Positions 45,841-55,792 are shown, counted from the first letter of the stretch. The stretch is DNA of 64,000 bases from Sulfitobacter sabulilitoris (GCF_005887615.1 NZ_VANS01000001.1:855415-919414); one strand, 5' to 3'. Notes: generated by a model from the sequence alone, not told the origin. Numbers and translations: made by a program.

Positions 45841-46934
45841 TCCTGCATCTTTACTTCGCGCGCCGATTTGCCATGAGCTTTCTGGCGCTGACAGGGGTGC
45901 TGTTCGCGCTGGTTGTGCTCGTCAACCTCGTCGAGGAAACCCGCCGCGCGGGCGGGCTGGACATCAGCCTGGGCCAGATCATGGGGCTGACGCTGCTCAA
46001 TGCGCCGGCCACGATCAACCTCATCCTTCCGCTGATCATGATCCTCGCCACGGTCGCCCTCTTCGTCAGCCTCGCGCGCTCGTCCGAACTGGTGGTGACG
46101 CGCGCGGCCGGGCGCTCGGCGATCCGCGCGCTGATCGCTCCGGTGGTGGTCGCGCTGATCATCGGCGGGCTTGCGGTCACGATGCTCAACCCCATCGTGG
46201 CGGCCACGTCCAAGCGGTATCTGCAACTCTCCGAAGGTTACAGGACGGGCGGTGCGGCGGCGCTGTCGATCTCGCGCGAGGGGCTGTGGCTGCGGCAGGG
46301 GGGCGCGCAGGGGCAGACGGTGATCCGCGCGTTGCGCGCCAATGCCGATGCCTCCGTGCTGTTCGACGTGACCTTTCTGACCTATGCACCGGGCGGCGGG
46401 CCGGTGCGCCGGATCCAGGCCGACAGCGCCGCATTGCAGAACGGCGAATGGCAGTTGCGGCGGGCCAAGTCCTGGCCCCTGTCCCAGGGGCTGAATTCCG
46501 AAGCCAACGCCGTGCTGCACGACCGGCTGTCGATCCCGTCGACGCTGACGCTCGAACGGATCCGCGAAACCTTCGGCAGTCCCGACGCGGTGTCGATCTG
46601 GGACTTGCCGCAGTTCATCACCCAGCTTGAACAAGCCGGCTTTTCCGCGCGGCGGCACAAGGTCTGGCTGCAATCGGAACTGGCCCGCCCGCTGTTTCTG
46701 ATGGCGATGGTTCTTGTTGCGAGCGCCTTTACCATGCGCCATACCCGGTTCGGCGGGACCGGCGTTGCGGTTCTGACGGCGGTTCTTTTGGGGTTCGGAT
46801 TGTATTTCATTCGCAGCTTTGCACAGATCCTTGGCGAAAACGGCCAGATCCCCATCGCGCTCGCCGCCTGGGCACCGCCGGTGGCCTCGATCCTGTTGGC
46901 GATGGGCCTCCTGCTGCACGCAGAGGATGGGTAG
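45837..46934 (+). CDS. lptG: LPS export permease LptG
   Basis: The 365-aa protein starts MILHLYFARRFAMSFLALTG and has the same topology as LptF (helices about 14-33, 60-80, 98-118 and three at the C-terminus). Its ATG overlaps the lptF stop by 4 bp. It is the partner of LptF in the LptBFG complex. The reading frame is open far upstream, antisense to pepA, which is a GC artefact and not part of this gene. Confidence 0.95.
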   Translation: MILHLYFARRFAMSFLALTGVLFALVVLVNLVEETRRAGGLDISLGQIMGLTLLNAPATINLILPLIMILATVALFVSLARSSELVVTRAAGRSAIRALIAPVVVALIIGGLAVTMLNPIVAATSKRYLQLSEGYRTGGAAALSISREGLWLRQGGAQGQTVIRALRANADASVLFDVTFLTYAPGGGPVRRIQADSAALQNGEWQLRRAKSWPLSQGLNSEANAVLHDRLSIPSTLTLERIRETFGSPDAVSIWDLPQFITQLEQAGFSARRHKVWLQSELARPLFLMAMVLVASAFTMRHTRFGGTGVAVLTAVLLGFGLYFIRSFAQILGENGQIPIALAAWAPPVASILLAMGLLLHAEDG

Positions 46935-46940
46935 CCCGTG

Positions 46941-49076
46941 ATGCTGCGCACCGTGATCATCTGCCTGAGCCTGTGCCTCGGCACCCCCGGCGTCGGGCAG
47001 GCGCAGGTGCAGGCCCGCGACACCGCACCGCCCGCCGTTCTGGTGGCCGACGACCTGTATATCACATCCGACCGCGTTCTGGTGGCCAGCGGCAACGTCG
47101 AGGCGTTCCAGGGCACGACCCGGATCAGCGCCCGCGCCATCCGCTACGATCAGCGGACCGGCAAGCTGATCATCGACGGCCCGATCACGCTGCGCGATGG
47201 CGACGAGGTCGTGATCCTCGCCTCGGCCGCCGAACTCGATCCAGGCCTGCAATCGGGGCTGCTGCGCGGTGCGCGGCTGGTCCTGAACCGGCAGTTGCAA
47301 CTGGCCGCGGTGCAGATCAACCGCGTCGAGGGGCGCTACAGCCAGCTCTACAAGACCGCAGTGACCTCCTGCCGGGTCTGCGACGATGGCCGACCGCCGC
47401 TGTGGCAGATCCGCGCCAAGCGCGTGGTTCACGACCAGGAGGCGCGCCAGCTTTACTTCGATCAGGCGCAGTTCCGCATCGGGCGGGTGCCGGTGTTCTA
47501 TATTCCGCGCCTGCGCCTGCCCGATCCGACGCTCAAGCGCGCCACAGGGGTGCTGATCCCGTCGCTGCGCACCACCTCGCAACTGGGCACCGGTCTCAAG
47601 CTGCCGTATTTCATCAAGCTGGGCGATCACCGCGACCTGACGCTCACGCCCTATCTGTCGGGCAAGACCCGGACGCTGGAATTTCGCTATCGGCAGGCCT
47701 TTGTCCGTGGCGATATCCGGATCCTGGGCGCCGTCACCCGCGACGACCTGCGCCCCGACGGGGTGCGCGGCTATGTCTTTGCCGAAGGGCGGTTCGACCT
47801 GCCGCGCGATTTCAAGCTGACGTTCGATCTGGAAACCGTCAGCGACGATGCGTATCTGACCACCTACAGCTATTCCGAAAAGGACCGGCTCGACAGCGAA
47901 CTGCGGCTCAGCCGGACGCGCCGCGACGAATACATGCGCGCCAGCCTGATCAACTACACCTCCCTGCGGCCCGACGAGGTCAACGCCGAACAGCCGACGA
48001 TCATCGCCGATGGCGTGTACGAGGCGCGCTATTTCCCGGCGCGCATCGGAGGCGAACTGCGGCTGGCCGTGCTGGCACACAGCCACTACCGCTATTCCGA
48101 TGCCGATATCGCGGGCCGCGATGTCAACCGCATGAACGTGGAACTGGATTGGCTGCGCGCGATGACCCTTCCGGGCGGTCTGCGGGCCGAGGCGACGCTG
48201 GGCGGTTCGTTCGATCTTTTCAACGTCTCGCAAGACAGCAGCTTTCCCGAAACCCACACGCAGGTGTCGCCGGACTCGGCCGTCGCGCTGCGTTATCCGC
48301 TGGTGCGACACGGGGCGGACGGCGTCAGCCAGATGATCGAACCGGTCGTGCAACTGGGCTGGACCGACAACGGCCGCGCCGACATTCCCAACGAGGAAAG
48401 CACCCGCGTCGAATTCGACGAGGGCAACCTGCTGAGCCTCTCGCGCTTTCCGCGGCCCGATCGCCGCGAGCGCGGCGCGGTCGTGGCCTACGGCGTGAAC
48501 TGGTCGCGCTTTGACCCGACCGGATGGGACGCGCACCTGACCATCGGACAGGTGTTCCGCCGCAGCGCCGACACCAGCTTCACCACCACGTCGGGCCTGT
48601 CGGGCACCACGTCGGACGTGCTTGTCGCCGGCCAGGTCAAGACCGGCAACGGCTGGGCGCTGACCGCGCGCACCACCTTCAACGAGGGGTTCGACTTTTC
48701 CAAGGCCGAGGTGCGCGGCGGCTGGATCGGACCGCGCGCGCAGGTGTCGGGAAGCTACCTTTGGCTGACCGAGGATCTGGCCGAGGACCGCGCGAAGTCG
48801 ATATCCGAAATCACCCTCGACGGCGCCTTCAAGGTCAACCGTTTCTGGACCGCGCGGGCGGACTGGCGGTTCGACCTTGCCGACAACCGGGCCGCGACGG
48901 CGGGGATCGGCCTTGAATATGTGAATGAATGCGTGACGGTCGATCTTTCGGTGGACCGGCGCTATACCTCCTCGACAAGTGTTGAGCCCTCGACCAATCT
49001 GGGCTTTACCATCGGGTTGCGTGGCTTCTCTGCGCGCAACGGAACAGAAAGTTACACAAGATCATGCGGGAAATGA
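46941..49076 (+). CDS. lptD: LPS assembly outer-membrane protein LptD
   Basis: The 711-aa protein has a signal peptide ending GVGQAQV and an N-terminal OstA-like domain (VLVADDLYITSDRVLVASGN, about 33-52). A C-rich junction TAVTSCRVCDDG near 140-150 supplies disulphides. A long barrel with YSEKDRLDSELRLSRTRRDE and a C-terminal cysteine (CVTVDLSVDRRYTSS, SYTRSCGK) follows. It inserts LPS into the outer membrane with LptE. ATG or the GTG one codon earlier may be used. It lies 6 bp after lptG. Confidence 0.95.
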   Translation: MLRTVIICLSLCLGTPGVGQAQVQARDTAPPAVLVADDLYITSDRVLVASGNVEAFQGTTRISARAIRYDQRTGKLIIDGPITLRDGDEVVILASAAELDPGLQSGLLRGARLVLNRQLQLAAVQINRVEGRYSQLYKTAVTSCRVCDDGRPPLWQIRAKRVVHDQEARQLYFDQAQFRIGRVPVFYIPRLRLPDPTLKRATGVLIPSLRTTSQLGTGLKLPYFIKLGDHRDLTLTPYLSGKTRTLEFRYRQAFVRGDIRILGAVTRDDLRPDGVRGYVFAEGRFDLPRDFKLTFDLETVSDDAYLTTYSYSEKDRLDSELRLSRTRRDEYMRASLINYTSLRPDEVNAEQPTIIADGVYEARYFPARIGGELRLAVLAHSHYRYSDADIAGRDVNRMNVELDWLRAMTLPGGLRAEATLGGSFDLFNVSQDSSFPETHTQVSPDSAVALRYPLVRHGADGVSQMIEPVVQLGWTDNGRADIPNEESTRVEFDEGNLLSLSRFPRPDRRERGAVVAYGVNWSRFDPTGWDAHLTIGQVFRRSADTSFTTTSGLSGTTSDVLVAGQVKTGNGWALTARTTFNEGFDFSKAEVRGGWIGPRAQVSGSYLWLTEDLAEDRAKSISEITLDGAFKVNRFWTARADWRFDLADNRAATAGIGLEYVNECVTVDLSVDRRYTSSTSVEPSTNLGFTIGLRGFSARNGTESYTRSCGK

Positions 49077-50311
49077 CCACGATGAACAGCATAGGATGGA
49101 TCAGGGGGCTGGCCATGGCCGCCAGCGTGGCGATCGCGGCGGTGCAGGCACACCCCCTTGCCGCGCAGTCGCTGTTCGATCCGGTGGTCAAGGTCAATGA
49201 CGACGTGATCACCGAATACGAACTGCAACAGCGCGAGCGGTTTCTGAAACTGCTCAACGCTCCGGGTGCCAACCGCGCCGCCGCCCGCGAAGCCCTGATC
49301 GAGGATCGCCTGCGGGCCCAGGCGACCGAGGCCGCAGGGCTGGAGCTGACGGCGGAAGGGATCGAGGCGGGCATGACGGAATTCGCCGCCCGCGCGAACC
49401 TATCCAAGGAGGAGTTCATCCGCGCATTGGCCCAGGGCGGCGTCTCCGAGGAAAGTTTTCGCGATTTCGTAAGCGTCGGCACGGCATGGCGTGAACTCAT
49501 CCGCGCGCGCTATGGCAACCGCGTGCAGATCTCCGAAGCCGAGATCGACCGCGCGCTGGCCGCCACCTCGGGCGCTAGCGGCATCCGGGTTCTGGTGTCT
49601 GAAATCATCATCCCCGCCCCGCCGCCACGCGCCGCCGAAGCGCAGGCGATCGCGGAACGGATCGCTGCCACCACCAGCGAAGCCCAGTTTTCCGCCTTCG
49701 CCCGCGAATACTCCGCCACCGCCTCGCGCGACCGTGGCGGCCGGCTGGATTGGCAACAGCTGACCAACCTGCCCCCGGTTCTGCGCCCGCTCTTGCTTGA
49801 ACTGGCGCCGGGCGAAGTCACGCAGCCGATTTCGATCCCCAACGCGGTTGCCCTGTTCCAGCTGCGCGGAATCGAGGAAACCAGCGCCCCGACGGCGGAG
49901 TATGCCGCGATCGAATATGCGACGCTGGCCATCGCCGGCGGCCGCAGCGCCGCCGCCCTGTCGCAGGCCGCATCGGTCGCGGCGCGCGTCGATGTCTGCG
50001 ATGATCTCTACGGCGTGGCGAAAGGCCAGCCGCCCGAGGTGTTGACCCGCACCAGTCAGGCCCCGGGCGACATTCCGCAGGACATCGCGATGGAGCTGTC
50101 CAAACTGGACGCAGGCGAGATTTCAACCGTCCTGACGCGCGGCGCGGGCGAGACCCTACTGCTGGTGATGCTCTGCGGGCGCACCGCCGCCATCAACCAG
50201 GAGGCCAGCCGCGAGGACATCGCCGGCAACCTGCGCCAAAGCCGCCTTGCGGCCTTTGCCGACAGCCTGATCGCGCAGTTGCGCGCGGACGCCCGTATCG
50301 TCGATCAATGA
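49064..50311 (+). CDS. surA: periplasmic peptidyl-prolyl isomerase SurA
   Basis: The 415-aa protein has a signal sequence (WIRGLAMAASVAIAAVQAHP, cleavage near LAAQS) and a SurA N-domain (VVKVNDDVITEYELQQRERF). One parvulin domain (about 175-275: VSEIIIPAPP, FAREYSATASRDRGGRLDWQ) and a second degenerate one follow. It chaperones outer-membrane proteins such as LptD, which is encoded just upstream with 13 bp overlap. Met codons at 49064, 49073 and 49082 are all possible starts, and the last gives the neatest signal peptide. Confidence 0.92.
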   Translation: MREMTTMNSIGWIRGLAMAASVAIAAVQAHPLAAQSLFDPVVKVNDDVITEYELQQRERFLKLLNAPGANRAAAREALIEDRLRAQATEAAGLELTAEGIEAGMTEFAARANLSKEEFIRALAQGGVSEESFRDFVSVGTAWRELIRARYGNRVQISEAEIDRALAATSGASGIRVLVSEIIIPAPPPRAAEAQAIAERIAATTSEAQFSAFAREYSATASRDRGGRLDWQQLTNLPPVLRPLLLELAPGEVTQPISIPNAVALFQLRGIEETSAPTAEYAAIEYATLAIAGGRSAAALSQAASVAARVDVCDDLYGVAKGQPPEVLTRTSQAPGDIPQDIAMELSKLDAGEISTVLTRGAGETLLLVMLCGRTAAINQEASREDIAGNLRQSRLAAFADSLIAQLRADARIVDQ

Positions 50312-51282
50312 GCCGACGGATCGCGCCCATCGCCATCAGTTGCGGCGAACCCGCGGGCATCGGACCAGAGGTTGCAGCCGGCGCATGGGCGGCGCTTGAG
50401 GGTGCCGTGCCGCTGTTCTGGATCGGCGATCCGCGCGTCCTGCCTTCGACCCTACCGGTCGAAGTGATCACCGACCCATCCGCCGCGGCGGATGTCGTGC
50501 ACCGCGCCCTGCCGGTTCTGGCGCTGCCCTTTGCCGGTGCGCCGCGACCGGGCCTGCCCGATCCGCGCACCGCGAAAGGCGTCATCGACGCCATCGCGCG
50601 GGGGGTTGACCTGGTGCGCAGCGGCGCCGCGTCGGCGCTCTGTACCGCGCCGATCCACAAGAAGGCGCTGATCGACGGTGCGGGTTTTGCCTATCCCGGC
50701 CATACCGAATACCTCTCCGCCCTCGCGGGGGGCGCGCGGGCGGTGATGATGCTGGCCTCCGACCAGTTGCGCGTGGTGCCCGCGACGATCCACATCCCGC
50801 TTCAGGACGTGCCGCAGGCGCTAACGCCGACCGTCCTGCGCGAAACGATAGAGATCACCGCGCGCGGACTGCGCGACCAATTCGCGATCAAAGCCCCACG
50901 CATCGCGGTCGCCGGCCTGAACCCCCACGCTGGCGAAGGCGGCAAGATGGGCCGGCAGGAGGTGGAATGGATCGCGCCGCTGGTGGCGGAGCTGGCGGCC
51001 ACGGGAATGGACATCGTCGGGCCGCTGCCGGCCGACACGATGTTTCACGCCGCCGCCCGCGCCCGCTATGACGCGGCGATCGCCATGTACCACGATCAGG
51101 CGCTGATCCCGATCAAGACGCTGGATTTCGACCGCGGCGTGAACGTGACGCTCGGCCTGCCCTTCATTCGCACCTCGCCCGATCATGGAACCGCTTTCGA
51201 TATCGCGGGCAAGGGCATCGCCAACCCCAGCAGCATGATCGAAGCCATCCGCCTGGCCGCCCGCATGGCCGGGATGCGCTGA
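50308..51282 (+). CDS. pdxA: 4-hydroxythreonine-4-phosphate dehydrogenase
   Basis: The 324-aa PLP-biosynthesis enzyme shows CGEPAGIGPE (12-21), the metal-binding His in YPGHTEYL and in the GLNPHAGEGGKMG block, and YHDQALIPIKTLDFDRGVNV. It oxidises and decarboxylates 4-phosphohydroxy-L-threonine in the DXP-dependent vitamin B6 pathway. Its ATG overlaps the surA stop (ATGA). surA-pdxA-rsmA is a conserved order. Confidence 0.97.
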   Translation: MSRRIAPIAISCGEPAGIGPEVAAGAWAALEGAVPLFWIGDPRVLPSTLPVEVITDPSAAADVVHRALPVLALPFAGAPRPGLPDPRTAKGVIDAIARGVDLVRSGAASALCTAPIHKKALIDGAGFAYPGHTEYLSALAGGARAVMMLASDQLRVVPATIHIPLQDVPQALTPTVLRETIEITARGLRDQFAIKAPRIAVAGLNPHAGEGGKMGRQEVEWIAPLVAELAATGMDIVGPLPADTMFHAAARARYDAAIAMYHDQALIPIKTLDFDRGVNVTLGLPFIRTSPDHGTAFDIAGKGIANPSSMIEAIRLAARMAGMR

Positions 51283-51288
51283 GCCTGT

Positions 51289-51385
51289 GCTTCTCTTGTT
51301 CGGAAATATCCCCGCCGGAGGCAAGACTCTCTTGCGGCGCACCCTTGATTGTCTTGCCTCCGGCGGAGGTATCTGGAGCCGAAAG
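51289..51385. repeat. dispersed palindromic unit, copy 2 (16-bp perfect inverted repeat)
   Basis: ccgccggaggcaagac (51312-51327) and gtcttgcctccggcgg (51351-51366) form a 16-bp perfect stem around a 23-nt loop. The left flank cttctcttgttcgg aaatatccc resembles the flank at 41.2 kb, and the right flank ends gagccgaaagaa, partly its complement. It lies between pdxA and rsmA and may terminate or process the transcript. Confidence 0.7.
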
Positions 51386-51390
51386 AAACC

Positions 51391-52233
51391 ATGAGCGTCA
51401 TCGACGATCTGCCCCCCCTGCGCGCCGTGATCCAGTCGCACGACCTGAGCGCGCGCAAGTCGCTGGGGCAGAATTTCCTGCTGGATCTGAACCTGACCGC
51501 CAAGATCGCGCGGCAGGCGGGCGATCTATCGGACTGCGACGTGCTGGAAATCGGGCCCGGTCCCGGCGGGCTCACGCGCGGCTTGCTGGCCGAAGGCGCG
51601 CGGCACGTGCTGGCCATCGAAAAGGACCGCCGCTGCCTGCCTGCCCTTGCCGAGATCGCGGCGGCCTACCCGGGACGGTTGACTGTCATCGAAGGCGACG
51701 CGCTGGAGATCGATCCGCTCGCGCATCTGACCCCGCCGATCCGCGTGGCGGCCAACCTGCCCTACAACGTCGGCACCGAATTGCTGGTGCGCTGGCTGAC
51801 ACCGCCGGATTGGCCGCCCTTCTGGCAAAGCCTGACCCTGATGTTCCAGCGCGAGGTCGCGGAGCGGATCGTGGCCGGACCGGGCTCCAAGGCCTACGGC
51901 AGGCTTGCGATCCTTGCGCAGTGGCGCAGCGACGCGCGGATCGCGATGCAGTTGCCGCCCGAAGCCTTTACCCCGCCGCCCAAGGTGTCGAGCAGTGTCG
52001 TTCATCTGACCGCGCTGGCCAGGCCCCGGTTCGACGCGGATGCCGCCGTGCTCAGCCGCGTCGTGGCCGCCGCCTTCAACCAGCGCCGCAAGATGTTGCG
52101 CGCCGCCCTCAAGGGGGTGGCCCCCGATATCGAGGACCGCCTGCGTGCCGCGGGCATCGCCCCGACGGAACGGGCCGAGCAGGTATCACTTGAGGGATTT
52201 TGCGCTTTGGCACGGGCGGTGGCGGCGCCCTGA
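51391..52233 (+). CDS. rsmA: 16S rRNA dimethyladenosine transferase
   Basis: The 280-aa KsgA/RsmA protein has the SAM motif [12 protein letters not shown] (about 51-62) and the catalytic NLPYN (about 123-127). [18 protein letters not shown] is the typical N-terminus. It dimethylates two adjacent adenosines near the 3' end of 16S rRNA. The start was taken at MSVIDDLPP. The open frame upstream lies inside the palindromic unit and is not coding. Confidence 0.96.
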   Translation: MSVIDDLPPLRAVIQSHDLSARKSLGQNFLLDLNLTAKIARQAGDLSDCDVLEIGPGPGGLTRGLLAEGARHVLAIEKDRRCLPALAEIAAAYPGRLTVIEGDALEIDPLAHLTPPIRVAANLPYNVGTELLVRWLTPPDWPPFWQSLTLMFQREVAERIVAGPGSKAYGRLAILAQWRSDARIAMQLPPEAFTPPPKVSSSVVHLTALARPRFDADAAVLSRVVAAAFNQRRKMLRAALKGVAPDIEDRLRAAGIAPTERAEQVSLEGFCALARAVAAP

Positions 52234-52239
52234 CAGACC

Positions 52240-52265
52240 AAGGGCCCCGCGCTGGCGGGGCCCTT
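52240..52265. terminator. terminator between rsmA and the DUF4167 gene
   Basis: aagggccccgc (52240-52250) pairs perfectly with gcggggccctt (52255-52265) around a 4-nt loop. It is 6 bp after the rsmA stop and 36 bp after the convergent DUF4167 gene's end. The A/T ends allow use in both directions. Confidence 0.75.
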
Positions 52266-52301
52266 GATCACATCACACTGGTGACGCCGGTCGGCGCCGG
52301 T

Positions 52302-52949
52302 CTATTCCGCGGCCTTTGGTGTATCGCCACCGTCGCCACCACTTCCATCCGCCGAGGACGTCTCGGGGCTGGGGCGCGGTTTACGCCGTGGTGCGCGGGG
52401 CTTTTTCGGTTTGCTTTCAGGCGTTTCAACCAGGTTGCTGTCGCCGTCCATCGTGTCCTGCTGGTGCTTGACGTCGGGTTGGTCGCCGCTTCCGCGGGGC
52501 TGCTGATCGCCGCCATCGCCCCGGCGGCTCTTGCGCTCGCCCTTGGGTTTGTCGCCGGCGCTTTGATCGCCGCCGCCATTGCCGCCATGATGGACCTGGG
52601 CGGCCTCGCGTTCCTGGCGCTCGGCGCGCTCGCGGTCACGCTCGGCCTGACGCTCGCGGTTCTGGCGTTCCTGCTCTTCCCGGCGGCTGTCGATCTCGCG
52701 CTGCGCCTCGCTCAGCATACGGGTGTAATGCTCTGCGTGCTGCTGGAAATTCTCGGCCGCCACGCGGTCATTGCTCAACTGGGCATCGCGCGCCAGCTGA
52801 TTGTATTTTTCGATGATCTGCTGCGGGGTGCCGCGCACCTTGCCCTCGGGGCCGGAGCTGTCGAAGACGCGGTTGACGACATTGCCACCGCTTTGCTGAG
52901 GTCTGTTGCGGCTGCCCTTTGAACGGGACCGGGATCTCGATGATTTCAT
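52302..52949 (-). CDS. DUF4167 protein
   Basis: In this 215-aa protein, the N-terminal conserved domain (SSRSRSRSKGSRNRPQQSGG, NRVFDSSGPEGKVRGTPQQI, YNQLARDAQLSNDRVAAENF; about 1-85) is followed by a charged, disordered tail (REEQERQNRERQAERDRERA, Arg/Gly/Pro-rich). The gene is typically placed after prfA/prmC in alphaproteobacteria. The function is not established. The basic low-complexity tail suggests nucleic-acid binding (inference). Confidence 0.88.
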   Translation of the reverse strand: MKSSRSRSRSKGSRNRPQQSGGNVVNRVFDSSGPEGKVRGTPQQIIEKYNQLARDAQLSNDRVAAENFQQHAEHYTRMLSEAQREIDSRREEQERQNRERQAERDRERAERQEREAAQVHHGGNGGGDQSAGDKPKGERKSRRGDGGDQQPRGSGDQPDVKHQQDTMDGDSNLVETPESKPKKPRAPRRKPRPSPETSSADGSGGDGGDTPKAAE

Positions 52950-53172
52950 GAAAACTGATCAGCCTTGTGCTGTTGGATCGTAACACCGGATGCGCTTTTC
53001 GAGCGCTGAACAGGACCGGATTTGCGACATGTTGGGCTTGACGCCGCGCGGGACCACCCCGAGGGATCCACCGCTGCAACATCTTTGAATAAACACGCTC
53101 GGACATGCAGGGCAAGGGGAAATCCGGTCATATCCCCAGATTCTTTGTGGTTTTCACACCAAATACATTGAA

Positions 53173-54006
53173 TTAGGCGGGTTTACGCGCGGATACGACA
53201 CGATCCTGACCGCCAAGGTCCGGCAGGATCGTGACCTCCGCCCACCCATGGGCGATGAAAATATCGCGCACCTCGACACCCTGCCGGTATCCGGTTTCGA
53301 CCAGAACGCGGCCCCGCGGGGTCAGATACCCCTGCGCCAGCCCGGCAATGATCCGGTAGGCGCTTGTCCCGTCGCCCTCGTCCGTCAGCGCCATGCGCGG
53401 CTCGTGGTCGCGCAATTCGGGCTGCACGTCGTTCATCTCTTCGGCCGACAGGTACGGCGGGTTCGACACGATCAGGTCGAACCGCCCGTCCACGTGCGCA
53501 AACCAGTCGGACGCGCGGATATCGGCGCGCTGATCGACCCGGTGCAGCACCGCGTTGGCGCTGGCCTGCAGACAGGCGGCCTCGCTCAGGTCGATGCCAA
53601 GCCCGGTGGCGTCGCCCCGCTCGGCCAGCAGCGTCACCAGCAGGCACCCCGATCCGGTGCCCAGGTCCAGCACACGGTCGAACGGTTCGGCCAGCGCGGC
53701 TTCGATCAGCGCTTCGGTCTCGGGGCGCGGATCGAGCACGTCGGCGCTGACCTTGAACCGCCTGCCGTAGAACGCACGCTCGCCGATCAGATGCGACACC
53801 GGCACACGCACCGCACGCAGCGCGATCAACCGCTCGTAGCGTTCGGCGATGTCGGGGGCGATGTCCTCGGGCGCAATCAGGGTCACGCGCGCGGCATCGA
53901 CCTGGGCCGCATGCGCCAGCAGCACACGGGCGTCGCGCGCCGGGTCCGGCACGCCCGCCGCGCGCAGCCGGGCGGTGGCCGCGACCATCGCCTGCGCCGC
54001 CGTCAC
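53173..54006 (-). CDS. prmC: release factor glutamine methyltransferase
   Basis: The 277-aa protein has an N-terminal helical domain (1-80), then the SAM-binding motif [16 protein letters not shown] and the catalytic NPPY in [15 protein letters not shown] (about 176-190). It methylates Gln of the GGQ motif in release factors. Its ATG overlaps the stop of prfA, its substrate's gene. The N-terminus [19 protein letters not shown] fits the family. Confidence 0.96.
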   Translation of the reverse strand: MTAAQAMVAATARLRAAGVPDPARDARVLLAHAAQVDAARVTLIAPEDIAPDIAERYERLIALRAVRVPVSHLIGERAFYGRRFKVSADVLDPRPETEALIEAALAEPFDRVLDLGTGSGCLLVTLLAERGDATGLGIDLSEAACLQASANAVLHRVDQRADIRASDWFAHVDGRFDLIVSNPPYLSAEEMNDVQPELRDHEPRMALTDEGDGTSAYRIIAGLAQGYLTPRGRVLVETGYRQGVEVRDIFIAHGWAEVTILPDLGGQDRVVSARKPA

Positions 54007-55058
54007 TGCCCCATCTCCGCCATCTGGCGCGCCTGCGCGTCGGCGGTCAGCGCGTCGATGATCTCGTCCAGGTCGCCGGCCATCACCGCCTCCAGCCGGT
54101 ACAGCGTCAGGTTGATGCGATGGTCGGTCAGCCGCCCCTGGGGAAAGTTGTAGGTGCGGATCCGCTCCGACCGGTCGCCGCTGCCCACCTGCGCCAGACG
54201 GTCGGCGGAGCGTTCGCTGTCCATCCGGCTGCGCTCCATGTCGTACAGCCGCGCCTTGAGCACCTGCATCGCCTTGTCGCGATTACGGTGCTGCGACTTC
54301 TCGGAGCTGGTGACGACGATACCGGTCGGGATATGGGTGATGCGCACCGCGGAATCGGTGGTGTTGACGTGCTGGCCACCTGCCCCGCTGGATCGCATCG
54401 TGTCGATCCGCAGATCATTCGCATCGATCTTGATATCCACGTCCTCGGCCTCGGGCAGCACCGCCACCGTCGCCGCCGAGGTGTGAATCCGACCGCCGCT
54501 TTCGGTGCTTGGCACGCGCTGCACCCGGTGCACGCCGCTCTCGTATTTCAGCCGGGCAAAGACGTTCTGCCCCTTGATATGCGCCACGACCTCCTTGATC
54601 CCGCCCAGTTCGGTTTCCTGCAACTCGATGATGTCGATGGTCCAGCCGCGCGCCTCGGCGTAGCGCTGGTACATCCGCAACAGATCGCCCGCGAAAAGCG
54701 CCGCCTCGTCGCCGCCGGTGCCGGGTCGAATCTCGAGCATCGCAGGCCGCGCATCGGCGGCGTCGCGCGGCAGCAGCGCGCGTTGCAGCGCCGCCTCGGC
54801 GCGGGGCAGTTCGGCGCGCAGGCGCGGCAATTCGTCCTCGGCCAGTTCCGCCATATCCGGATCGCCCAGCATTTCTTTCGCGTCTGCGATGTCGCGCTGC
54901 AGCTGGCGATAGGTCTGGATCTGCTCGACCACGGGGCGCAGGTCGGAATACTCCTTGCCCAACGCCGCGATGTCGGCCTTGGGGTCGCCCGCGGACATGG
55001 CCGCCTCCAGGTACTGGAAGCGTTGCAGGATCTGTTCAAGTCGGTCGGTCGGGATCAT
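54003..55058 (-). CDS. prfA: peptide chain release factor 1
   Basis: The 351-aa RF1 has the GGQ motif in [19 protein letters not shown] and the stop-codon tripeptide region [14 protein letters not shown] (P-x-T). A long N-terminal coiled coil (about 10-105) is present. The start [11 protein letters not shown] has GAAAGGG 6 nt upstream. Earlier in-frame Met codons are less likely. It is first of the prfA-prmC pair. Confidence 0.97.
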   Translation of the reverse strand: MIPTDRLEQILQRFQYLEAAMSAGDPKADIAALGKEYSDLRPVVEQIQTYRQLQRDIADAKEMLGDPDMAELAEDELPRLRAELPRAEAALQRALLPRDAADARPAMLEIRPGTGGDEAALFAGDLLRMYQRYAEARGWTIDIIELQETELGGIKEVVAHIKGQNVFARLKYESGVHRVQRVPSTESGGRIHTSAATVAVLPEAEDVDIKIDANDLRIDTMRSSGAGGQHVNTTDSAVRITHIPTGIVVTSSEKSQHRNRDKAMQVLKARLYDMERSRMDSERSADRLAQVGSGDRSERIRTYNFPQGRLTDHRINLTLYRLEAVMAGDLDEIIDALTADAQARQMAEMGQ

Positions 55059-55120
55059 GGGCACCCTTTCGGGCATTGAAAGGTTTTGGTCAAGGTCGGG
55101 ACACGTGGTATCATACAAGC

Positions 55121-55408
55121 ATGTTACGCATCGTTCTTCTTGTGTTTTGCGCGGCCTGCCCCGCGATGGCGGATGTCACCACGCCCAGCGGCAAGACCAT
55201 CGACTGTTATTGCACCGACCGCACGGGCGGACGTGTCGAATTGGGCGAAACGATCTGCCTGCAGGTCGACGGCCGGATGTTCATGGCGCAATGCCAGATG
55301 TCGCTCAATGTGCCGATGTGGCGCGAGGTGCAGCAAGGGTGCCTGTCGTCACGGCTGCGCGGCCTTGACCAGCCGCTCCAGTCGCGCGGCGTTGACGCCC
55401 ATATCTGA
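55121..55408 (+). CDS. small exported cysteine-rich protein
   Basis: The 95-aa protein has a signal peptide [18 protein letters not shown] (cleavage about residue 18) and a mature part with [23 protein letters not shown] and QQGC, so at least five cysteines that may pair in the periplasm. The family is unnamed but I remember it in Rhodobacteraceae. Its last 60 bp overlap the 3' end of the convergent gene on the other strand. It is divergent from prfA with 62 bp between. Confidence 0.75.
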   Translation: MLRIVLLVFCAACPAMADVTTPSGKTIDCYCTDRTGGRVELGETICLQVDGRMFMAQCQMSLNVPMWREVQQGCLSSRLRGLDQPLQSRGVDAHI

Positions 55409-55747
55409 CCGCCCGAAGCGCAGGCGCGCGTATAATTTGACCGTATCGCCCTGCTGCTCCACGGTCGTATAATCGGGAAACCCCATCAGCCTTGAGCGGG
55501 TGACATAGGTCACGCGCCCTTCGGCGACGCTGCCGGCGAGCACCTGCGTGCGCGGCAGGTCGGTGGCGGCCTCGTTCACCCGTGTCAGCGTATCGGGCCT
55601 CGCATCGATGACGCGGATCGCGCCCCCCTCGAAAGTCTTGCTTTCGCGCGCCTCGATCGGCCGGTGCCAGCGGTCGACGTCGCTGGGCGCCAGACGGATA
55701 TAGGTCAAAATCGCCACGACAGCGGCCAGAAGAATCCATGCTATCAT
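55349..55747 (-). CDS. DUF1499 membrane-anchored protein
   Basis: The 132-aa protein has one N-terminal membrane segment (MIAWILLAAVVAILTYIRLA), then SDVDRWHRPIEA, AEGRVTYVTRSRLMGFPDYT and [20 protein letters not shown], the DUF1499 pattern. GGAG is 9 nt upstream of this ATG, while the ATG five codons earlier lacks a ribosome site. The function is unknown. It overlaps the convergent small exported-protein gene by 60 bp and follows the ureohydrolase gene. Confidence 0.85.
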   Translation of the reverse strand: MIAWILLAAVVAILTYIRLAPSDVDRWHRPIEARESKTFEGGAIRVIDARPDTLTRVNEAATDLPRTQVLAGSVAEGRVTYVTRSRLMGFPDYTTVEQQGDTVKLYARLRFGRSDMGVNAARLERLVKAAQP

Positions 55748-55792
55748 AGCCTTACGCTCCATCGTTCAAGTGATCAAAGCCGCACCGCCCCA

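Noticed and set aside
42708-46934. 1408-codon open frame on the plus strand
   Set aside because: The first two thirds are antisense to pepA and out of frame with lptF. Only the last 365 codons are real (lptG). The length is a consequence of high-GC codon use.
45540-48536. 998-codon frame on the minus strand
   Set aside because: It is antisense to lptF, lptG and lptD, which have clear family motifs. The composition (Arg/Gln/His/Pro-rich) is typical of shadow frames.
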